Source of the DNA: Myxococcales bacterium
GTDB taxonomy: Bacteria > Myxococcota_A > Polyangia > GCA-2747355
Direction of reading: 5' to 3'
Assembly (NCBI GenBank): GCA_020431405.1
Contig: JAGQIK010000120.1
Coordinates: 1 to 52,696, forward strand
DNA: 52,696 nucleotides
Every line of letters starts with the position of its first letter. Positions within the stretch are counted from its first letter, which is position 1. The notes beneath the pieces were generated by a model, which was not told the origin of the DNA, did no database searches, and saw nothing but the letters and a program-made list of their open reading frames with translations. Made by a program: the position numbers and the translations under genes. Of the stretch, positions 17,599 through 25,795 are shown piece after piece.

Positions 17599-19778
17599 CG
17601 ACACGTCACGATGATCAGGCCCGCCTGACCGCATACGCCCTCGGCGAGGAGCTCAGCGCCGACGAGCAGCGCGAGATCGAAGCGCTGCTCGAAGAAGACG
17701 ACAACGCGCGGCTCGAGGTCGAGTCGCTGCGCGAGGTCGCGGCGCTGCTGCGCGACGAGCTCGGCAGCGAAGCCGAAGACATCGCGCCGCTGTCCGAAGC
17801 GATCCAGCAGCGCATCGAGGCGCGCGCCGCCGACGTGGCGGGCGCGGCGGGCGCAGCGAGCACGGCAGAGGCAGCAGACGCGGCGGGCGCGGTGAGCGAG
17901 GCCGCCGCGAGCGAGGCCGCGACGCGGCTCTCGCCGGAGTCCAAGGCGGGCGAGCGCTCCGCGGCCAAGCCGAGCTGGGGGCGCCGGCGACGGCTGATGG
18001 TCGCCAGCGGCATCGCCGTCGCCGCGACGGTGCTGCTCGCCGTCGGCGTGATGTTCCCGATGCTCTCCAAGCAGGCAGCCGACAGCAGCGTCGCCGCCGC
18101 GGGCACGGGCGTCGTCGCCTCGTCCTCTTCTTCGCCGGTACCGAGCAGTCGCTTCGCCAGCGGGGTCGAGCGCGAGAAGTCTGGCCAAGGCCAGGGCAGC
18201 GGCGTGGCCAGCAACGAGGAGACCAACGGGGCGCGCGCCAACGCCGATCCCGCCGAGACCAAAGAAGCGGACAAGCCCGCCGACGGCGACGACGGCGTGC
18301 AAAAGACGCAGCTCGAGACGGGGCGCCTCGGCAAGCGCCAGCGCCTGGCGACACCGCGCTTCAAGCTCGTCGCGAGCGCACCGCTGTCGACCTTTTCGGT
18401 CGACGTCGACACCGCGGCCTATGCCAACGTGCGGCGCTTTCTGTCGCGCAACATGATGCCGCCGCGCGCGCTCGTGCGCGTCGAGGAGATGATCAACTAC
18501 TTCGCCTACGACTATCCGCAGCCCGACGGCGCGCATCCGCTGGGCGTACACCTCGAGGTCGCCAGCGCGCCGTGGAACACGTCGCACCGACTGGTGCGCG
18601 TGGCGCTCGCTGCCAAGTCGATGCGCGCCGCCAAGCGCCCGCCGAGCAATCTCGTCTTCCTGATCGACGTCTCGGGCTCCATGTCGGCGCGAAACAAGCT
18701 GCCGCTGCTGCGCAACGCGATGTCGATGCTGGTGCGCCAGCTCGGCGAGAAGGACCGCGTCGCGATCGTCGTCTACGCCGGCGCGTCGGGCCTGGTGCTC
18801 CCGTCGACCAGCTGCGCTGCCGACACGCGCGCTCGCGTGCTCGCGGCGCTCGAGAAGCTCAGCTCCGGCGGCTCGACCAACGGCGGCGCCGGCATCGAGC
18901 TGGCCTACCAGGTCGCGGTGGCCAACTTCATCCCGGGCGGCATCAACCGCGTCGTGCTCGCCACCGACGGCGACTTCAACGTCGGCGTCAGCAGCCGCAC
19001 GGCGCTGGTGCGCATGATCAAACAGAAGGCCAAGACCGGCGTCTATCTCTCGGTGCTCGGCTTCGGCATGAGCAGCCACAGCGACTCGACGCTCGAGCAG
19101 ATCGCCGATAAGGGCAACGGTCACTACGCCTACATCGACACGCTCGCCGAAGCGCGCAAGGTGCTCGTCGACGAGCTGAGCAGCACGCTCGTCACCGTGG
19201 CCAAGGACGTCAAGATCCAGGTCGAGTTCAATCCGGCGCGAGTCGTCGCCTACCGTCTGATCGGCTATGACAACCGCCGCCTCGCCGCGCGCGACTTCGC
19301 CAACGACAAGAAGGACGCGGGCGAAGTCGGCGCCGGACACCGCGTGACGGCGCTCTACGAGGTCGTGCCCGTGGGCGCGAGCTCGAGCGTGCCGGGCTTG
19401 CCGCGCCTCAAGTACCAGCGGCGCACGGTGGCCAAGGACGCGAGCAAAGAGATGCTGACCGTCAAGGTGCGCTACAAGCGCCCCAGCGAGCAGCAGAGCA
19501 CGCTGATGTCAAAGCCGCTGGTGGACGAGGGTGCCAGCTTCACGCGCGCCTCCACCGAGTTTCGCTTCGCCGCGGCGGTCGCCTGGTTCGGCGAAGCGCT
19601 GCGCGGCTCGCCCTTCGTCGAGCGTCACCCCTACCAGCGCATCCTCGGTGCGGCACGCGCGGCGCGTGGCGGCGACCGCTTCGGCTACCGTCGCGGGTTC
19701 ATCAGCCTGGTGCGGCACGCGCGCGCGCTGACCTATCGCAGCAAGCGCCGCCAGATGCTCTACGACGCCTACCGCTAG
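17595..19778 (+). CDS. Anti-sigma-like membrane protein fused to a YfbK-type VWA protein
   Basis: A 727-residue single-pass protein. Residues 1-60 resemble an anti-sigma domain (LTAYALGEELSADEQREIE) but lack the HxxxCxxC zinc site. An Ala-rich linker leads to one membrane helix (about 136-155). The external part carries the VWA N-terminal region (FSVDVDTAAYANVRRFL), a VWA domain with an intact MIDAS (DVSGS, D358-S362) and a C-terminal DUF3520-like region from about 585. This matches the YfbK family plus an extra anti-sigma head. It probably holds the ECF sigma at the membrane and releases it when the outer VWA part senses a ligand or stress; that mechanism is inference. It starts inside the sigma stop codon. 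Confidence 0.88.
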   Translation: MTTRHDDQARLTAYALGEELSADEQREIEALLEEDDNARLEVESLREVAALLRDELGSEAEDIAPLSEAIQQRIEARAADVAGAAGAASTAEAADAAGAVSEAAASEAATRLSPESKAGERSAAKPSWGRRRRLMVASGIAVAATVLLAVGVMFPMLSKQAADSSVAAAGTGVVASSSSSPVPSSRFASGVEREKSGQGQGSGVASNEETNGARANADPAETKEADKPADGDDGVQKTQLETGRLGKRQRLATPRFKLVASAPLSTFSVDVDTAAYANVRRFLSRNMMPPRALVRVEEMINYFAYDYPQPDGAHPLGVHLEVASAPWNTSHRLVRVALAAKSMRAAKRPPSNLVFLIDVSGSMSARNKLPLLRNAMSMLVRQLGEKDRVAIVVYAGASGLVLPSTSCAADTRARVLAALEKLSSGGSTNGGAGIELAYQVAVANFIPGGINRVVLATDGDFNVGVSSRTALVRMIKQKAKTGVYLSVLGFGMSSHSDSTLEQIADKGNGHYAYIDTLAEARKVLVDELSSTLVTVAKDVKIQVEFNPARVVAYRLIGYDNRRLAARDFANDKKDAGEVGAGHRVTALYEVVPVGASSSVPGLPRLKYQRRTVAKDASKEMLTVKVRYKRPSEQQSTLMSKPLVDEGASFTRASTEFRFAAAVAWFGEALRGSPFVERHPYQRILGAARAARGGDRFGYRRGFISLVRHARALTYRSKRRQMLYDAYR

Positions 19779-20983
19779 GGATCCCGCGCGAAGCACTGGT
19801 AGTACAGCTTGGAGCCGTCGAAGCTGAGCAGGTGAACGCGCGCGTCGTCGACAGCGATGCGGCTATACGCGAGCTCCGGTGTCACGTTGAACTCGTTGGG
19901 CAGCTGGACGCTCTTGCCGCGCGTCATGTTGCCATCGCCGCTACCGCTATAGATCGCAGCGTTCGGCGTGATGAGCAGCGCCAAGAAGACCTTCTGCTGC
20001 GCTGGATCGGCGGCCATCGCCGCGAGCGACCGCAAGTAGGGCTTGGTGCCCGCGATAGCCGCGTTCCTCTGCACGGCGCTGCCGTTGCTCGGCAGCAAGT
20101 CGACAGATACATCCACGTCCTCGCCCATGCCGAGAATTGCCGTCCCGACCGAGAGCACCGCGAGCGGCTGCTCCGAGTGTTGTGGCGCGCTCTTGTACTC
20201 GACGGTCTGGCGCGGCTGCCCGCAGTAGCTCGTGGGGCCGCTGTTGGCGAACGCGTGGGCGTGCGCGCCGAAGCCATCGGTCCAGGACTCGACGATCTGC
20301 TCGGCGCTCACCGCGAGGCTCACGCGCGTGGTGTCCGTGCGCGGCGCGTCGACGGTGCTGCAAACGTGGTCGCTGCGATAGCGCATGCGAATCGACTTGC
20401 TGGTGGTCGTGGCGTAGACGCTGCCGTAGACGAGGCCGCCGTGCTGCGCCAACGCGAGCGCGTCGATGTGCGTGTAGTTTACGGGCCCCGAGGTCTCGAT
20501 GGTGATGGGCTTCCAGCCGACGCTGTCGCCCTTGAAGTGATCGACCATGGCGCTGCTGCTGCCGTTGCGGCCGCGCAGCAGGTGCAGGTTGGTGCCGTCG
20601 TACTCGGCCGCCAGCTGGCTCAGCAGCACCGGCGGGCTGCCCGGCAACTGCGCGAGCATGACCTCGATGAACGAGTCGCCGACGATCTGGTGGAACTGGA
20701 CCTGCGAGCTGTCGCGCTTGAGCAAGACGCGATAGACGTCGCCCTCGTACGCGATGAGGTCACCGAGGATGTCGGTCCAGTTCTCGCTGCTGGGACATGG
20801 CTGCCTCGTACCGTCGACACCACCGTCGAGTGTCGGGGTCTTGGCGTCGTCGCGCGGCGCGACATCGGCGGCGGCGTCGGATACGCCGAGCTCGGACCGC
20901 GGCAGCGACGGCTCGTGGCGGCACGACCCGGCGAGCAGCAGCAGCAGGAGCGCAACAAGCGCTTGCTGTAGCCCTTTGCGCAC
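19775..20983 (-). CDS. Lipoprotein of unknown function
   Basis: A 402-residue lipoprotein: lipobox LAGSC, then an acidic stalk (to about 60) with many Asp, Ala and Pro residues. The remaining 340 residues are strand-rich with patterns such as LAAEYDGTNLHLLRG, LALAQHGGLVYGSVY and AYSRIAVDDARVHLLSFDG, which suggests a beta-propeller or beta-sandwich repeat fold, but no family is recognised. GTG start, with a TAGACT hexamer 7 nt upstream and no Shine-Dalgarno. Its stop and the stop of the convergent VWA gene share one CTAG palindrome. It is divergent from the endostatin-like lipoprotein across only 52 nt. Confidence 0.7.
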   Translation of the reverse strand: MRKGLQQALVALLLLLLAGSCRHEPSLPRSELGVSDAAADVAPRDDAKTPTLDGGVDGTRQPCPSSENWTDILGDLIAYEGDVYRVLLKRDSSQVQFHQIVGDSFIEVMLAQLPGSPPVLLSQLAAEYDGTNLHLLRGRNGSSSAMVDHFKGDSVGWKPITIETSGPVNYTHIDALALAQHGGLVYGSVYATTTSKSIRMRYRSDHVCSTVDAPRTDTTRVSLAVSAEQIVESWTDGFGAHAHAFANSGPTSYCGQPRQTVEYKSAPQHSEQPLAVLSVGTAILGMGEDVDVSVDLLPSNGSAVQRNAAIAGTKPYLRSLAAMAADPAQQKVFLALLITPNAAIYSGSGDGNMTRGKSVQLPNEFNVTPELAYSRIAVDDARVHLLSFDGSKLYYQCFARDP

Positions 20984-20990
20984 GAAGGCC

Positions 20991-20996
20991 AGTCTA
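20991..20996 (-). promoter_or_regulatory. Candidate -10 element (TAGACT)
   Basis: On the minus strand TAGACT is followed by 7 nt and the GTG at 20983. It is one half of a divergent pair in a 52-nt intergenic space. Confidence 0.4.
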
Positions 20997-21023
20997 GCGC
21001 TACGACCGTACTGTCGCGAGCGC

Positions 21024-21029
21024 TACAAT
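21024..21029 (+). promoter_or_regulatory. Candidate -10 element (TACAAT)
   Basis: TACAAT is 6 nt before the ATG at 21036 and no Shine-Dalgarno is present, so the transcript is predicted to begin at the start codon. Confidence 0.5.
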
Positions 21030-21035
21030 CAACAC

Positions 21036-21764
21036 ATGCTCCGCACGCGTCAGCTCGCGCTGCTCGCGGGGCTGCTGGTGGTAATCGCCGGCTGCCCCAC
21101 GGGCAAGACGGTCGCGCGCGGCGACGGTCAGCCGAGCATGTTCGACAGCGGCGACGCGGCCACGCCGCCGCACGATCTCGGCTCGGAGTCGGCTGCGCGC
21201 GATCTCGCAGCGGATGCGAGCCACGACGGCGCTGATGACGCGACCGACGCCAGCGCCTTCACGTCGATCGTGCTGGTGGCGCTCGACAACGCCATCACCG
21301 GCAACCTCGGCGGCGTGGCCGGCGCCGACGCGCTCTGCGCCCAAGCGGCGAGCAACGCGGGCTCGGCCGGCACCTATCGCGCCTTCCTCTCCTCGTCGAC
21401 GCAGGACGCGCGCGATCTGGTGGCGCCGGCCAAGCGCGCGCTGCCGGTGCTCGACACGCGCGGCGTGATGCTCTTTTCCAGCTGGAACGAGATCTTCACG
21501 CGCAACGAGTGGCGCGACAACGCTCGCATCGACACCTTCAACGGCACGTTGATCGAAGACTCCGGGCCATGGTTCGACTCGGACGCGTGGACGGGCACGC
21601 GCAGAGACGGGACGCTCGCCAGCGGGCACACCTGCAACGACTGGACGTCGGCAGCGTCGAACGACAACGGCACGGCGGGCGAGCTCGACCTGCGCCAGCT
21701 GCTCGACCAAGACCACGACGACTGCTCGCGCACGCTCGCGCTGGTTTGCGTGCGCCTACCCTGA
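21036..21764 (+). CDS. Lipoprotein with an endostatin-like (collagen XV/XVIII NC1) domain
   Basis: A 242-residue lipoprotein: lipobox IAGC, an Asp/Ala-rich stalk (about 22-72), then a domain to the end that follows the animal endostatin pattern closely. Matches include VALDNAITGNLGGVAGAD then C, YRAFLSSSTQD, the VLDTRG strand, LFSSWNEIF, ARIDTFNG, AWTGTRRDG, the WT after HTCND, and a closing LVC. All four cysteines that form the two endostatin disulfides have counterparts. Endostatin has a C-type-lectin-like fold; in bacteria the domain is probably a surface binding module. It is likely attached to the outer membrane (no Asp at +2). Single gene, divergent from the 19775-20983 lipoprotein. The match was made by eye from memory of the human sequence. 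Confidence 0.85.
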   Translation: MLRTRQLALLAGLLVVIAGCPTGKTVARGDGQPSMFDSGDAATPPHDLGSESAARDLAADASHDGADDATDASAFTSIVLVALDNAITGNLGGVAGADALCAQAASNAGSAGTYRAFLSSSTQDARDLVAPAKRALPVLDTRGVMLFSSWNEIFTRNEWRDNARIDTFNGTLIEDSGPWFDSDAWTGTRRDGTLASGHTCNDWTSAASNDNGTAGELDLRQLLDQDHDDCSRTLALVCVRLP

Positions 21765-21781
21765 GCGCGCGCGCGCGGGCG

Positions 21782-22447
21782 CTACAGGCGCGGATCGCCC
21801 GGCTTGAACTCGATCACGCCGATGCGGATGCCGTCGTAGCTGACAGCGAGGTAGATCAGGTCCGGACCCTCGAGCGCGGTCAGCTCGTGATCGGTCTCCG
21901 GGTCCATGCGCACCTCGTCGCCCGCGCGCACGATCGCGCCGCTGCTGTCGCGGTAGCTGCCCTGCACGACGTAGGCGATCTCCTCGCCGAGGTGCGTGTG
22001 GTGCGGGAAGCTGACGCCGGGCTTGATGCGGATGAAACCGACGATGGCGTTAGCCACCGCGGCGCCGCCCTCGAGGTGATAGAGGCTGATGCCGGGCACC
22101 ATGCTGGGCTCGAAGCTGGTCGCCTCGTCGATGCCGTCGATGAGCGCCTGCGCCTTGTCCTTGGTGACCGAGATCAGCTCGGCGAGGCGCGCGACGAAGC
22201 GCGAGAAGCGGCTCGTCTTGCCAACGCTCGCCAGCACGCGCTCGCGCAGCGCTGGCGGCGGCGCCACCGGCTCGAGCGCCAGCGGCACGGCGCCGAGGTC
22301 GTCAGCGACGCGCGCCGCGGCGCGGGCGAGCTCGGGCGAACGCGCGATCTCGGCCTCGAGCTCGCGGCGCTCTTGCTCGCTCAGCTCCCCGAGCGCCCAC
22401 TGCATCAGGCGCATCTCGGTTTGCTCTGTGACGACAGACTCGGTCAT
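21782..22447 (-). CDS. ChrR-type cupin anti-sigma factor lacking zinc-site cysteines
   Basis: A 221-residue anti-sigma factor. The N-terminal domain (about 1-75) has the anti-sigma helical pattern (MQWALGELSEQERRELE) but no cysteines; the usual His/Cys zinc site of ChrR is absent. The C-terminal cupin (about 110-215) retains the metal-ligand layout HHTHLGEE and a later DHEL. In the RpoE-ChrR system the cupin is needed for response to singlet oxygen and organic hydroperoxides, so a comparable oxidative-stress role is inferred. The start overlaps the sigma stop (TAATG), so sigma and anti-sigma are coupled. Confidence 0.85.
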   Translation of the reverse strand: MTESVVTEQTEMRLMQWALGELSEQERRELEAEIARSPELARAAARVADDLGAVPLALEPVAPPPALRERVLASVGKTSRFSRFVARLAELISVTKDKAQALIDGIDEATSFEPSMVPGISLYHLEGGAAVANAIVGFIRIKPGVSFPHHTHLGEEIAYVVQGSYRDSSGAIVRAGDEVRMDPETDHELTALEGPDLIYLAVSYDGIRIGVIEFKPGDPRL

Positions 22448-23010
22448 TACCCAGGCTCTGACAGCACGCTCCGTAACTTGGCGCGCGCTGCGTTCATTCG
22501 CGACTTCACAGTTCCCACGGGCACCGAGACCTGCTCCGAGATCTCGGTCGTGGTCAGCCCTTCGTAATACGCAAGCTCTAAGACTTCTCGCTGCTCGTCG
22601 GGTAAATCGGCGAGCGCGCGGCGGATAAGCGAGCGTTCCGCAGCGGCGCTCGGATCAGCGGGCTTGCCCTCGATCCGGTCGGCCGCGCCCTCTTCGAGCT
22701 GCTCCGTGCGGCGACGATGTGCCGAACGGACGCGGTCGAGCGCGCGACTGCGCATGCGAAGCAGGAGCCAAGCCCTCACCGAGCCGCGGCTCCGATCATA
22801 ATCTCCGGCCTTCTGCCAGACCTCGACGAACACGTCGTGCAGCAAATCCTCCGCAGCCCCTCGGTCGCCGACGATACGAAGACCGAGCGCCAGCATCAGG
22901 CTGGCGTAGCGGTCGTAGAGCGCGGCGAGCGACGGCTGGTTGCCCGCAGCGACCTCGATCATCAGCGACGCATCGAGCTGCGCCGTGTTTTCGTGTTCAG
23001 CGTCTGCCAT
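22447..23010 (-). CDS. ECF-type sigma factor partnered with the ChrR-like cupin protein
   Basis: A 187-residue sigma factor. Region 2 includes LAALYDRYASLMLAL, AEDLLHDVFVEVW and VRAWLLLRMRSRALD; region 4 includes LPDEQREVLELAYYEGLTTTEIS and VPVGTVKSRMNAAR. Pairing with a cupin anti-sigma suggests the RpoE/ChrR (ECF11-like) group, which controls photo-oxidative and related stress genes. The start has no strong Shine-Dalgarno. The 183-nt space to the peptidase gene upstream (23011-23193) is where an autoregulated promoter should lie; I did not find a convincing ECF promoter pair there and see no other gene. Confidence 0.92.
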   Translation of the reverse strand: MADAEHENTAQLDASLMIEVAAGNQPSLAALYDRYASLMLALGLRIVGDRGAAEDLLHDVFVEVWQKAGDYDRSRGSVRAWLLLRMRSRALDRVRSAHRRRTEQLEEGAADRIEGKPADPSAAAERSLIRRALADLPDEQREVLELAYYEGLTTTEISEQVSVPVGTVKSRMNAARAKLRSVLSEPG

Positions 23011-23193
23011 GCCCGAAGGGACAAAGCCTCATACGATTGAGAAGCGGGGCGCGGATCGACCCGGTGGCTTTGTTCGATCGAGCATACAGGATACGAAGCA
23101 CGCCCGCGAACGGATCGGCGGCGCGCCGGCAAAAGCGCTTTCCATCCAAGAAAAGTTAGCCGGCTAGTGCAGTGGTCGGCAAAAACCCTGTCT

Positions 23194-25023
23194 TTACGAA
23201 CCGATGGCGTCGATCTCGCTCGACAGCCGATCGACCAGTCGATCGAGCTGATCGACGGTGGCTTGTACGGCTTCCGGCTTGTCGAGGTCGACGCCGGCGC
23301 TGCGCAGCTGCTCCATCGGGAAGTCGCTGCCACCCGAGCGCAGCAGCTCGAGGTAGCGGCCCACCGTGCCCTCGCGGTCCTGCTCGAGCTGCGAGAGCAG
23401 CATCGCCGACGAGGCGAAGCACGTGGCGTACTGGTAGACGTAATAGGGCGAACGGAAAAAGTGCGGGATGCGCGCCCAGGTGACCTTGTACTTGTCGAGG
23501 TGGTCGATGTCGTCGGCGTAGAAGTCGCGCAGGATGCCCATGTAGAGCGCGCTCAGCGAGTCGGAGTTGATCGGCTCGCCGCGCTCGGCGAGGCGATGCG
23601 CCTCGAGCTCCCAGTTGGCGAACAGCACCTGCGAGTAGAACGTACCGACGATGCTGTCGATGGCGTGCTGCAGCAGCACCGCGCGCTCGGCCGGCGCGTC
23701 GGTGCGCGAGAGCATCAGCTCGAGCAGCAGCGCCTCGTTGAGCGTCGAGGCCACCTCGGCGACGAAGATGGTGTAGCTGGCGTAGCGGAACGGCTGCGCT
23801 TCGTGCGACAGCAGCGTGTGCAGCGAGTGGCCCAGCTCGTGGGCCAGCGTGAACACGTCGTCGAGGGTGTCGTTGTAGTTGAGCAGCATGTAGGGGTGCA
23901 CGCCGTAGACGCCGGCGCTGTAGGCGCCCGAGCGCTTGCCTTCGTTCTCGTAGACGTCGATCCAGCCGCCGCCGACGGCGCTGCGCATCTTCTGCTGGTA
24001 GTCGTCGCCGAGCGGCGCCACCGACTCGACGATCATCTCGAGCACGTCGTCGTAGAAGTACTTCTTGTCGGCGTTGACCAGCGGCACGGAACCGTCGAAG
24101 AGGTGGTACTGCTCGAGGCCGAGCACCTTCTTGCGCAGGCGGTGGTACTTGCGCAGCGGCTCGGTGCCGGCGCGCGTGGCGTCGATGAGGTTTTCCACGA
24201 CGCTGGTGGGGATGTTGTTGCCGTGAAGCGCCGCTTCGAGCGTCGAGCTGTAGCCGCGCGCCTGCGCGTGAAACCAGTCGCGCTGCGCGATGCCGTCATA
24301 GATCGCGGCGTAGGTGTTGATGTTGGTCTCGTAGGCGCCGTAGAGCGCGTCGAACACGACGCGACGATCGGCCTGGTTGCGGTTGGTCGCCAGCGTGGCG
24401 CGGTAGGCGCCCTGAGTAACGGTCAGCTCGCTGCCGTCCTGCAGCGTGACCTTGGGGTGCTTCATGTCGGCGGTGGTCAGCGCGCCGTAGGCTTCGCCGG
24501 GGGCGCTGTTAAAGCGCGCCGAGTACGACATCAATCGCTCGCCCTTGTCGTCGAGCACGTGCTCCTGCTGCCGGTAGAGGTCTTCGATGTAGAAGCGGTA
24601 GAGCGCGAGGTCGTCGTTTTGTTGCATCCACGCGCGCACGGTCTCGAGCGGCACCGCCAGCAGCTCGGGGTTGAACCAGGCGCTCGCCTGGCTCGCCTTG
24701 GCGAAGAGGATCGAGACCTTCTGGCGGCGCGCGTTGATGTCGTTGTCGCGCTGATCCTCGTCGTACATCAGCGAGGGGTAGAACCAGACCTTGTAGGAGA
24801 GCTGCCCCAGGTCGTCTTCGAGCGTCAGCGCGGCGAGCAGCGCCTCGGGGCCTTTGGCCAGCGTGCCCTGCAGCGTGGCGAAGCGCTCGATCATCTTTTC
24901 GAGCTCGCCGTAGCTCTGCTGCCACGCGTCCCAGCCGTCGAAGATATCGGCGAGCTTCCAGCGGTAGCGTTGATCGATGGCGGCGCGATCGCGCGTCTCG
25001 GGCTTGGCCTTGCTCTGCGTCAC
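23194..25023 (-). CDS. pepF: Oligoendopeptidase F (M3 zinc metallopeptidase)
   Basis: A 609-residue cytosolic peptidase of family M3 that cuts short peptides. The zinc-binding motif HELGH (395-399) lies in the expected place, followed by the downstream glutamate region (VAEVASTLNEALLLE). PepF-type hallmarks include RWKLADIFDGWDAWQQ at the N-terminus and the WFYPSLMYDEDQRDN segment. The start is GTG at 25023 because an AAGGAG Shine-Dalgarno stands 6 nt before it; the frame continues to 25371, but that part is antisense to the lipoprotein gene and has no coding look. Family length is about 600 residues. Single gene, divergent from the cysteine-rich lipoprotein. Confidence 0.93.
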   Translation of the reverse strand: MTQSKAKPETRDRAAIDQRYRWKLADIFDGWDAWQQSYGELEKMIERFATLQGTLAKGPEALLAALTLEDDLGQLSYKVWFYPSLMYDEDQRDNDINARRQKVSILFAKASQASAWFNPELLAVPLETVRAWMQQNDDLALYRFYIEDLYRQQEHVLDDKGERLMSYSARFNSAPGEAYGALTTADMKHPKVTLQDGSELTVTQGAYRATLATNRNQADRRVVFDALYGAYETNINTYAAIYDGIAQRDWFHAQARGYSSTLEAALHGNNIPTSVVENLIDATRAGTEPLRKYHRLRKKVLGLEQYHLFDGSVPLVNADKKYFYDDVLEMIVESVAPLGDDYQQKMRSAVGGGWIDVYENEGKRSGAYSAGVYGVHPYMLLNYNDTLDDVFTLAHELGHSLHTLLSHEAQPFRYASYTIFVAEVASTLNEALLLELMLSRTDAPAERAVLLQHAIDSIVGTFYSQVLFANWELEAHRLAERGEPINSDSLSALYMGILRDFYADDIDHLDKYKVTWARIPHFFRSPYYVYQYATCFASSAMLLSQLEQDREGTVGRYLELLRSGGSDFPMEQLRSAGVDLDKPEAVQATVDQLDRLVDRLSSEIDAIGS

Positions 25024-25108
25024 TGGATGCTCCTTGGTGGTGAGCGTTTGTATCGCGAACGCGGCGGCGGTTCCACCGTGGTACCCTGGAGGTTCTAGGA
25101 GGCGACTA

Positions 25109-25795
25109 ATGCTTGTACGTATCGCGGCGCTGAGCTTCTCGCTGGCGATCCTCGCCGGCGCCTTGTGGCTGCCCGCTTGTGGCGACGACGCCAGCTCGAC
25201 GAAGGACGCCGCCGTCGCCGACGGTGCCAAGGACGGCAGCAGCAGCAAGGAACAGGGCATCGCGGACCTGCCCGTCCCCGGCGAAAACGTCGTGAACCCC
25301 GACCGCGGCAGCAACGAAGGCGGCACCGTCGACGGCACGCCGGCCGATGGCCCGGTAGGCGAGTCCGTCACGCGTCCCGACCAGGGCGGCGGCGCCGACG
25401 GCTCGACAGCCGCGCGCTGTCAGATCGACGCCGACTGCAAAGTCTTCCAGGACTGCTGCAGCTGCTCGGCCGTGCTCAACAGCGTCAACCCGCCGATCTG
25501 CAAGAAGGCGTGCAAGCAAAACACCTGCGACGCGTGGTTCACGCGGCCGATCGCCTACTGCGTCAACGGGCGCTGCAAGGTCGGCGAAGGCGCGGCGAAC
25601 AGCTGCGGCAACACGACCAAGGCCTGCCAAGGGATCAACGACTGCTGCAACTGTCTCGCCGTGCCCGCGAGCAACACGACGATCCCCAACTGCTCGATCG
25701 CGACGTGCTTCGTCGCGACGTGCACTGCCGAGGGGCTCGCCAACGCCAAGCCCCAGTGCGTCAACGGCAACTGCCGGCTGGTGGTCAGTCCGTGA
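25109..25795 (+). CDS. Lipoprotein with a duplicated nine-cysteine module
   Basis: A 228-residue lipoprotein: lipobox LPAC, a long acidic stalk (about 25-100), then two copies of a module with nine cysteines each. The spacing is C-x5/6-C-x5-CC-x-C-x11/12-C-x3/4-C-x4-C-x10/11-C-x4-C, and each copy ends CVNG plus one residue and C. The two copies are diverged in sequence but not in spacing, which points to an old duplication and a disulfide-stabilised fold. Family not recognised. A strong Shine-Dalgarno (aggagg, 25097-25102) decides the start. Its stop overlaps the next start (GTGA), so the next lipoprotein is translationally coupled. Confidence 0.8.
   Translation: MLVRIAALSFSLAILAGALWLPACGDDASSTKDAAVADGAKDGSSSKEQGIADLPVPGENVVNPDRGSNEGGTVDGTPADGPVGESVTRPDQGGGADGSTAARCQIDADCKVFQDCCSCSAVLNSVNPPICKKACKQNTCDAWFTRPIAYCVNGRCKVGEGAANSCGNTTKACQGINDCCNCLAVPASNTTIPNCSIATCFVATCTAEGLANAKPQCVNGNCRLVVSP

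Noticed and set aside
17508..19340. A minus-strand frame of about 610 codons opposite the VWA gene
   Set aside because: The plus strand carries clear VWA, MIDAS and anti-sigma motifs; the minus frame has none.
25024..25371. Upstream extension of oligoendopeptidase F
   Set aside because: A Shine-Dalgarno sits just before the GTG at 25023, and the extension is antisense to the start of the next gene.
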